DNA of 64,000 bases from Argentina anserina (taxonomy: Eukaryota; Streptophyta; Magnoliopsida; Rosales; Rosaceae). The notes below the pieces were generated by a model. That model did no database searches. It had not been told where the DNA came from and saw only the letters and a program-made list of their open reading frames with translations. The stretch is taken from assembly GCF_933775445.1 (NCBI RefSeq), contig NC_065872.1, forward strand, positions 22,320,001 through 22,384,000. The letters run 5' to 3'. Below are positions 59,501-64,000 of the stretch, piece by piece; position 1 is the first letter of the stretch, and every line of letters starts with the position of its first letter. The position numbers were made by a program, and so were the translations under genes.

Positions 59501-60432
59501 CCAATGGAAAATTATTGAGGCATGAATTAGATAAAACTAATGAATGAACCACATTTGTCCAGCCTAAAAGTGTACATGTATATATATGGTCACAATGTTT
59601 AATGTATTTATGATTTCCGATTTGACTGATATTTTGCATAAGTGTTCTAGTCATGGGGTGCTAAAAAATAAGTGAAAAAGAGGATCGTACTAGGAATTTC
59701 TTATATTGGCTAAAGAGAAGTAGCTGTTAGTAGAAGAGTCGTTTATGTTGGTATTGCTATACATGATCAATTGATTGATAACTAGTATGTAGTGTTGAAG
59801 GCAATGTATATGGTTAAAATCCTTGTAAGACGATCAGGTAATCTTATTTAGAATCACATAAGGAAAGGGAGTAGTGAAATGCTCTATTCCCACGCAACAG
59901 TACTAGCAAGTTGATGAAATGAAGAGAAACTTGAAATGGTTACAAAACCTTCATATTCTGATATCGGGCTCTACTCTATGTAGAGATTGTAAGGTCGCCA
60001 AAGCTTTATTGTGATGGTCTATTTTTGTTGACATCGTTATCCTAGTTTTTTAGGATATTTTTGTCTACCCGAAAGACATTAAATAATGTGGGATGTGGCT
60101 ATTTGTGACCTTTGCAGACATTGGTTCGATACCAGTTGCCTGTTGTTGTTATTGTTTTCAACAATGGTGGTGTATATGGTGGTGACCGAAGAAGGCCAGA
60201 TGAAATCAATGGGCCTTACAAAGACGACCCTGCTCCCACTTCTTTTGTCCCCAATGCCGCTTATCACACATTAATTGAAGCTTTTGGAGGTAAAGGTTAT
60301 CTCGTGAGCACACCTGAGGAACTCAAGTCTACCCTTGCAGAATCCTTTGCAGCAAGAAAACCAGCTGTTGTTAATGTAATAATTGATCCTTACGCTGGTT
60401 CGGAAAGTGGGAGACTTCAACACAAAAACTGA
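56511..60432 (+). CDS. OXC/HACL: Oxalyl-CoA decarboxylase / 2-hydroxyacyl-CoA lyase (ThDP-dependent), two exons
   Basis: Exons 56511-57917 (469 codons) and 60118-60432 (104 residues plus stop), with splice sites GAG|GTATGT and TTTGCAG|ACA; 573 residues, the expected size. The N-terminal PYR domain has the catalytic-type Glu in FHNEQSAGYAASAYG and the sequence GPGCVHGLAGLANAMANGWP. A central domain (about 200-345) includes RPLIVFGKGAAYSRAE. The C-terminal PP domain has the ThDP motif GDSGFGFSAMEVE, running across the junction to VIVFNNGGVYGG. The plant orthologue in Arabidopsis (At5g17380) is described as an oxalyl-CoA decarboxylase of the oxalate catabolic route (oxalyl-CoA to formyl-CoA and CO2); the mammalian relative cleaves 2-hydroxyacyl-CoA. 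The C-terminus (LQHKN) is not a canonical peroxisomal signal, so a cytosolic location is plausible. The 2.2-kb intron holds repeat-like DNA. Confidence 0.95.
58446..59205. repeat. Possible MITE-like repeat in the oxalyl-CoA decarboxylase intron
   Basis: The left part has gcacggacactgacactgac and the right part gtgtcggacactgacactcc plus many GTGTC/GACAC words (59049-59200), suggesting inverted subterminal repeats. Exact ends and target duplication were not found. A direct repeat of 'tttctagttataatacaaa' (58807 and 58848) lies inside. Confidence 0.4.
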
Positions 60433-60663
60433 TGCAGCTGCATCTTTTTGTGCTCATCTCTGCGTGTAAAGTATGTGATCTGTATCAATAAAACAAACTG
60501 GTTTGAGCTTGGTGCCTTTTGAATTAATTATGTAATTTGGTATTGCAAATTATCGCTACAAAGAATTCAACTTAGGTGTGCTTCAAGAATTACAAGAGGC
60601 ACCCATTTTTCTTTTTTGGTACGGTGGGTCGTTAGATATAAAATTCCAGATCAGATATGACAA
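60433..60663 (+). terminator. 3'UTR and poly(A) signal of the oxalyl-CoA decarboxylase gene
   Basis: AATAAA at 60487-60492, about 55 bp after the stop codon, in a T-rich context (tgtgatctgtatcaataaaa). Confidence 0.7.
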
Positions 60664-60955
60664 ATGGCCTATGTAAGTAAGATTTTTCCAACAGAATTAA
60701 AATTTAAGACAAGTCGTGAGGGTGTTGATTTTTCTGATTTGGGTCTAGTTTTGGAGGACTGCAAGACATTCATGTTGATGTTTCAGTCTATCCAGGTTAG
60801 ACACATTTTCAGGGAAGCAAATGGTGTTGCCGATTCGTCTTGGGCACCTTGCTAGTATGGGAGGTATTTCTGGTGAGTGGTTAGGGAGTACTTCTGTTAT
60901 TATTGAGGATGTACTCTTTAAAGATGTTTGTCATATTTCTATTGTAACCCGAGAA
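60664..60955 (+). pseudogene. RNase H-like (RVT_3) domain fragment
   Basis: Reads LVLEDCKTFMLMFQSIQVRH and FREANGVAD, then, after a frameshift near 60835, HLASMGGISGEWLGSTSVII. This is the C-terminal part of plant RNase H-like domains found in LINE-derived genes, where the motif HxxREANxVAD-LA is typical. The upstream catalytic half is missing. Immediately downstream of the oxalyl-CoA decarboxylase gene. Confidence 0.7.
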
Positions 60956-61696
60956 TGAGATTAGAATGAACAGACTCAACAGAGAAGCCGTGGAAAGAGC
61001 AAGAACTGGACGAAAAACTCATCTCTTGATCTTTCTTATACCTAAAATTGTATCAACCCGAAATTACAATATTAAGGTGCAGAAGAACATATTCAAAAAA
61101 AAAAGTGCAGAAGAAAGAGTTATAGGATGAGGTTAAATTGTCATAAAAAAAAAACCAATTGTCGTATTCTTGTATATGAATAATTATACCAGAAACAGGC
61201 AATACCTTTTTGTCAAGAACAATGTAGCAGAAGTATTGAGAGCAATATTGGACAATGAAGGAGATCGACAACAACCAAGATTTCAGCTAGATTAACATAA
61301 ATTTATTATAGTACAGTTCAGTCAGATTCAGTACCCAATAATGCAACATTTCCCTCTATTCTATGTTAATGCATGTATCAGGTTAAGATCATAGGAAGAT
61401 AGGAAAGAAAGAACTTGTTATTGCTCAAATGAAGAAAATTACTAAAAACAAAATATGAAAGATTTCCTAAAATGGAGGAAAGTTTCTAAAAAGAAACAGG
61501 AAAGTTTCCCAAGTTGAGTTAGGAAGGTCTCCTAAAACGACATATCCTTCATTTGCACACATTTTGGATATTTTCGGCATATCTTCTCCATTTCAGTTCT
61601 CGAAGTACTTAAAAGCAAAATTTATGTTAAAATTTGCATTAAGGCAATTACATATCTAAAATAACATCATAAATGTAGCACTTTGTGCTCCTATCA
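60956..61696 (-). repeat. LTR-type remnant ending in GTGCTCCTATCA
   Basis: The right end 'gcactttgtgctcctatca' (61678-61696) matches the right end of the 9106-11256 insertion, and nearby AT-rich text is similar in style. The left boundary is not visible and no target duplication was found, so this is probably a truncated relative. Confidence 0.45.
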
Positions 61697-62130
61697 ACCA
61701 AATGACTTGAGGACTGTTTCTTTGTCGTCTGCTTGCGTACCAATGAGAAAATTTATAGTTTCAATTTTCTTGCACCCAGATTTGACAAGCTCCCAAAAAC
61801 AATTACTGTTCAGATTGTTAATAAGCAATCTACTGTAGAAGTATTATATATTTGTTTTTACTTTGGCAACTCCATCATCTCGATCACGGAAGAATGGGGA
61901 GTGCTCACGTCACACTCCCAGGGAGGAATATCTGCATCCCGATTCCGAGCACTATTCTGGTCTTCCCCACATGAACTTTCAAATAAATACAAAATGACAT
62001 CTGAATCAGTTTGTAATTTTAACAAATACAGCTGAACGTAGGAAGCTGTGCGCTGAAACAACAGATTGTATCATAGCAATGTTCCATCAGGTTTTGCAAG
62101 GCACACGAGATGACATTTAAGTATGAAAAA
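61697..62130. other. 3' flank of the cyclase gene
   Basis: Downstream of the minus-strand cyclase stop codon at 62131. It presumably contains that gene's 3'UTR. Open frame 61733-62035 is not recognised. Confidence 0.4.
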
Positions 62131-63751
62131 TTAGTACACAACTTGCGGTTCAAACTCTGCAAAATCGACTGAACCGGACTCGATTGGTGGCATCAAGTAT
62201 GCAGCCAGAAGTTCAGAGGCCAATGCAGCAACAATTGGTATCCTCTTAAGATTTTTCACCAGGGGAATGTCGTCGCTCTCCCCAACAGCAATGAGCTTCT
62301 GGTTAATTTCCACCATGCGGTCAAGTTTTCTTTTGAATTCTGGGTTCTCAACGTCAAGTACAGCTGGGAAAATTCTGGCTGTTGTGCGATTTGTCTGAAG
62401 AGATAGACGAAAGACTTGGTTAATCAATTTGATAAAAGGCAGCCTTCTGGTCTAAACAGGACCAGTTCCTAACATCCTTATATAACATATGTAGTATGTA
62501 GTATATAGTCCAACGATCTATTCTCTTAATGTCTGATGCATGACTGAGGAACGAAAGGGAATGCAATCGCAGGCTCACCTCAATGATAACATGCATATCA
62601 AATTCTTTTGTATTGAGCCCGATGCCTTCGTAGAAAGCTGTCCGTTGGCAATCATTTAGGTACATTGTCACATATACCTGAAAACAATGAAATGTTGAGG
62701 AATAATGAAATAAATGACATATCTGTTTGGCAACATATTACAATTTCATATTTATGATCAACCAAAGATGCAGATATGCTCAAGGAGTAAAGAAATAATG
62801 AGCAGGGAAATACCGATAAGCAGAAGAATCGAGACCACAACTTTGCCTTCCAGTCATTTAGGAATTGGGGTTGTGCCTTCATGAGTGCAGAAAAGAAGTC
62901 ACCATGTCTGTTCTCATCCTGGCACCAATTCTCAAAATACTTGAAAATGGGATAGCACTGGTACTCGGGATTAGCCTTGAGATGCCTGTATATGGTAATG
63001 TATCTCCAGTATCCGATTTTCTCAGAGAGATAAGTAGCGTAGAAAATGAACTTCGGCTTGAAAAACGTGTATTTCCTGGCCTTGGTCAGAAATCCCAAGT
63101 CCAGTGCCAAATTGAAATCAGATAAGCCTTTGTTCAAGAAACTGCAATCAGATATATCAAAAGGGTCATTCAAAACAATCTTGCTAGCTTTCAACAGAAG
63201 AAGAAGAAGAATATTAGAGATTGAATTGTGCATACATACCCAGCATGCCTGGCTTCATCTCTGGACATGAGGGAGAATATCTCAGCGACTACTGGATTGG
63301 TTTTCCTGAGCCTTCTTCCGAGTTCTTTGTAAAGAAGGAAGCCAGAGAACTCAGCAGTGCAAGACCTCTCGAGGAACTCGACAAAGATCTGCCTGAGAGG
63401 TCCCTGGAGTTCATCAGCAGCCTCCTTGAACTCCTTGTTCCTGACGAAATGGGTCTGGTTGTAGTCGGTCTTGAACTCCTGAAGCAGAGCCTCGAACTCA
63501 ACCTGGTTCAGGTTGCCGTTGATTTCGGTGTTGAAGAGGGTCTCCATCTCGTCAAAGTCGGTGGTGTAGAACCTTGGCGCCAACAGCGTCTCCTTGATGG
63601 CTTTCTTAGTACTGGTCTTTTTCTTGGAGGAGGACGTCGACGACGACATTCTGATGATGGTGGTGCTCGGCTTGCCGCTCCGGGTGGGATTCCCGAACTT
63701 GGGAGAAGATGCAACATGGCTGAAATTCGTGATGGGTTTCACCAGCGCCAT
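62131..63751 (-). CDS. CRD1: Mg-protoporphyrin IX monomethyl ester oxidative cyclase (CRD1/CHL27/AcsF), four exons
   Basis: Exons on the minus strand: 63751-63240, 63141-62814, 62677-62579 and 62394-62131. All introns are GT-AG (donors GG|GTATGT, CG|GTATTT, GAG|GTGAGC) and the total is 1,203 nt, giving 400 residues, close to the usual length. Residues 1-45 or so are a Ser/Lys/Thr-rich chloroplast transit peptide ([20 protein letters not shown]). The mature protein starts near [17 protein letters not shown]. Diiron ligands are visible as paired E-x-x-H motifs: DEARHAG at the end of exon 1 and DENRHGDFF in exon 2. The enzyme forms the isocyclic E ring of protochlorophyllide in plastid membranes, with partner proteins such as LCAA/YCF54. 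All conserved parts are present and no lesion is seen. Confidence 0.97.
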
Positions 63752-64000
63752 CGTGAGTGAGTGGAGTGAGCGAAGCACCCCTCGGCTTCTTAAATTAGAG
63801 AGGACATGGCTGCAGGATAAGATATCCCCGGCTTTACAATTCTCATCCAATGAAATCTTTCTATTTTAATCCCTGCCTGACACGTGGCATGCAGCAACTA
63901 TTAGGAGGAGTGTACAAAAATTGGACTGCCACGAAAAGTAAAATGAAACAACATGTGACTCCAAATCTTCAGATTTTTGCTGCATTTTATGGACGCTATC
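63752..64000 (-). promoter_or_regulatory. Promoter region of the cyclase gene with a G-box
   Basis: A perfect CACGTG core lies at 63881-63886 in gacacgtggc, about 130 bp upstream of the ATG. A GATAAG/ATATCC element (ggataagatatcc, 63815-63827) and a CCAAT word (63847-63851) lie between. G-box plus GATA elements are typical of light-regulated photosynthesis genes. No clear TATA box is visible. Confidence 0.6.

Noticed and set aside
63221..63869. Plus-strand open frames opposite exon 1 of the cyclase gene
   Set aside because: Antisense shadows of a conserved exon with clear splice sites and family motifs.

Overview
The window is nuclear DNA of a flowering plant, almost certainly a eudicot. It has spliced genes (GT-AG introns), a chloroplast-targeted chlorophyll biosynthesis enzyme, plant-type LTR retrotransposons of several lineages, and hAT transposons. 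Gene-poor, AT-rich stretches separate a few genes. Rosaceae is only an impression from the style of the repeats. Nothing prokaryotic (operons, CRISPR, Shine-Dalgarno sites) is present.

Layout. 1-6.9 kb: 3' part of a Ty3/gypsy Tat-lineage element (pol on +) carrying an antisense three-exon gene with a plant mobile domain. 6.9-8.2 kb: decayed fragments of an EDS1/SAG101-type lipase-like gene and of an AGC VIII protein kinase. 8.8-11.5 kb: an LTR-like sequence split by a 2,151-bp LTR-type insertion with a clean 5-bp target duplication. 11.6-13.0 kb: intact PILS-type auxin carrier gene. 13.3-14.2 kb: a non-coding block that recurs at 34.6-35.1 kb. 14.4-16.0 kb: SDR and 3-ketoacyl-CoA synthase pseudogenes. 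16.1-16.7 kb: TGTGAC-type minisatellite. 17.2-19.4 kb: microsatellite and LTR remnants. 19.7-29.2 kb: Sirevirus-like Ty1/copia element with both LTRs, broken gag-pol and an extra ORF. 29.5-34.4 kb: complete hAT transposon with an 8-bp target duplication and an apparently intact spliced transposase. 35.8-44.3 kb: Ty3/gypsy Tekay/Del-like element with near-identical LTRs but a dead interior. 44.3-53 kb: LTR debris in both orientations. 54.6-55.4 kb: non-autonomous hAT element with an 8-bp target duplication. 56.5-60.4 kb: two-exon oxalyl-CoA decarboxylase/2-hydroxyacyl-CoA lyase gene. 62.1-63.75 kb: four-exon Mg-protoporphyrin IX monomethyl ester cyclase gene (minus strand), with its promoter at the right edge.

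The three intact host genes have unrelated housekeeping roles: intracellular auxin transport, oxalate or 2-hydroxyacyl-CoA catabolism, and chlorophyll synthesis. About 43 kb of nested transposons and pseudogenes separates the first from the other two. The observations most worth following are: the antisense PMD gene whose three exons join in frame; the complete hAT element; and an 83-bp LTR tandem repeat in which each unit encodes three consecutive hairpins, one with a C(UUCG)G tetraloop. Related hairpins occur in a second, oppositely oriented LTR family.
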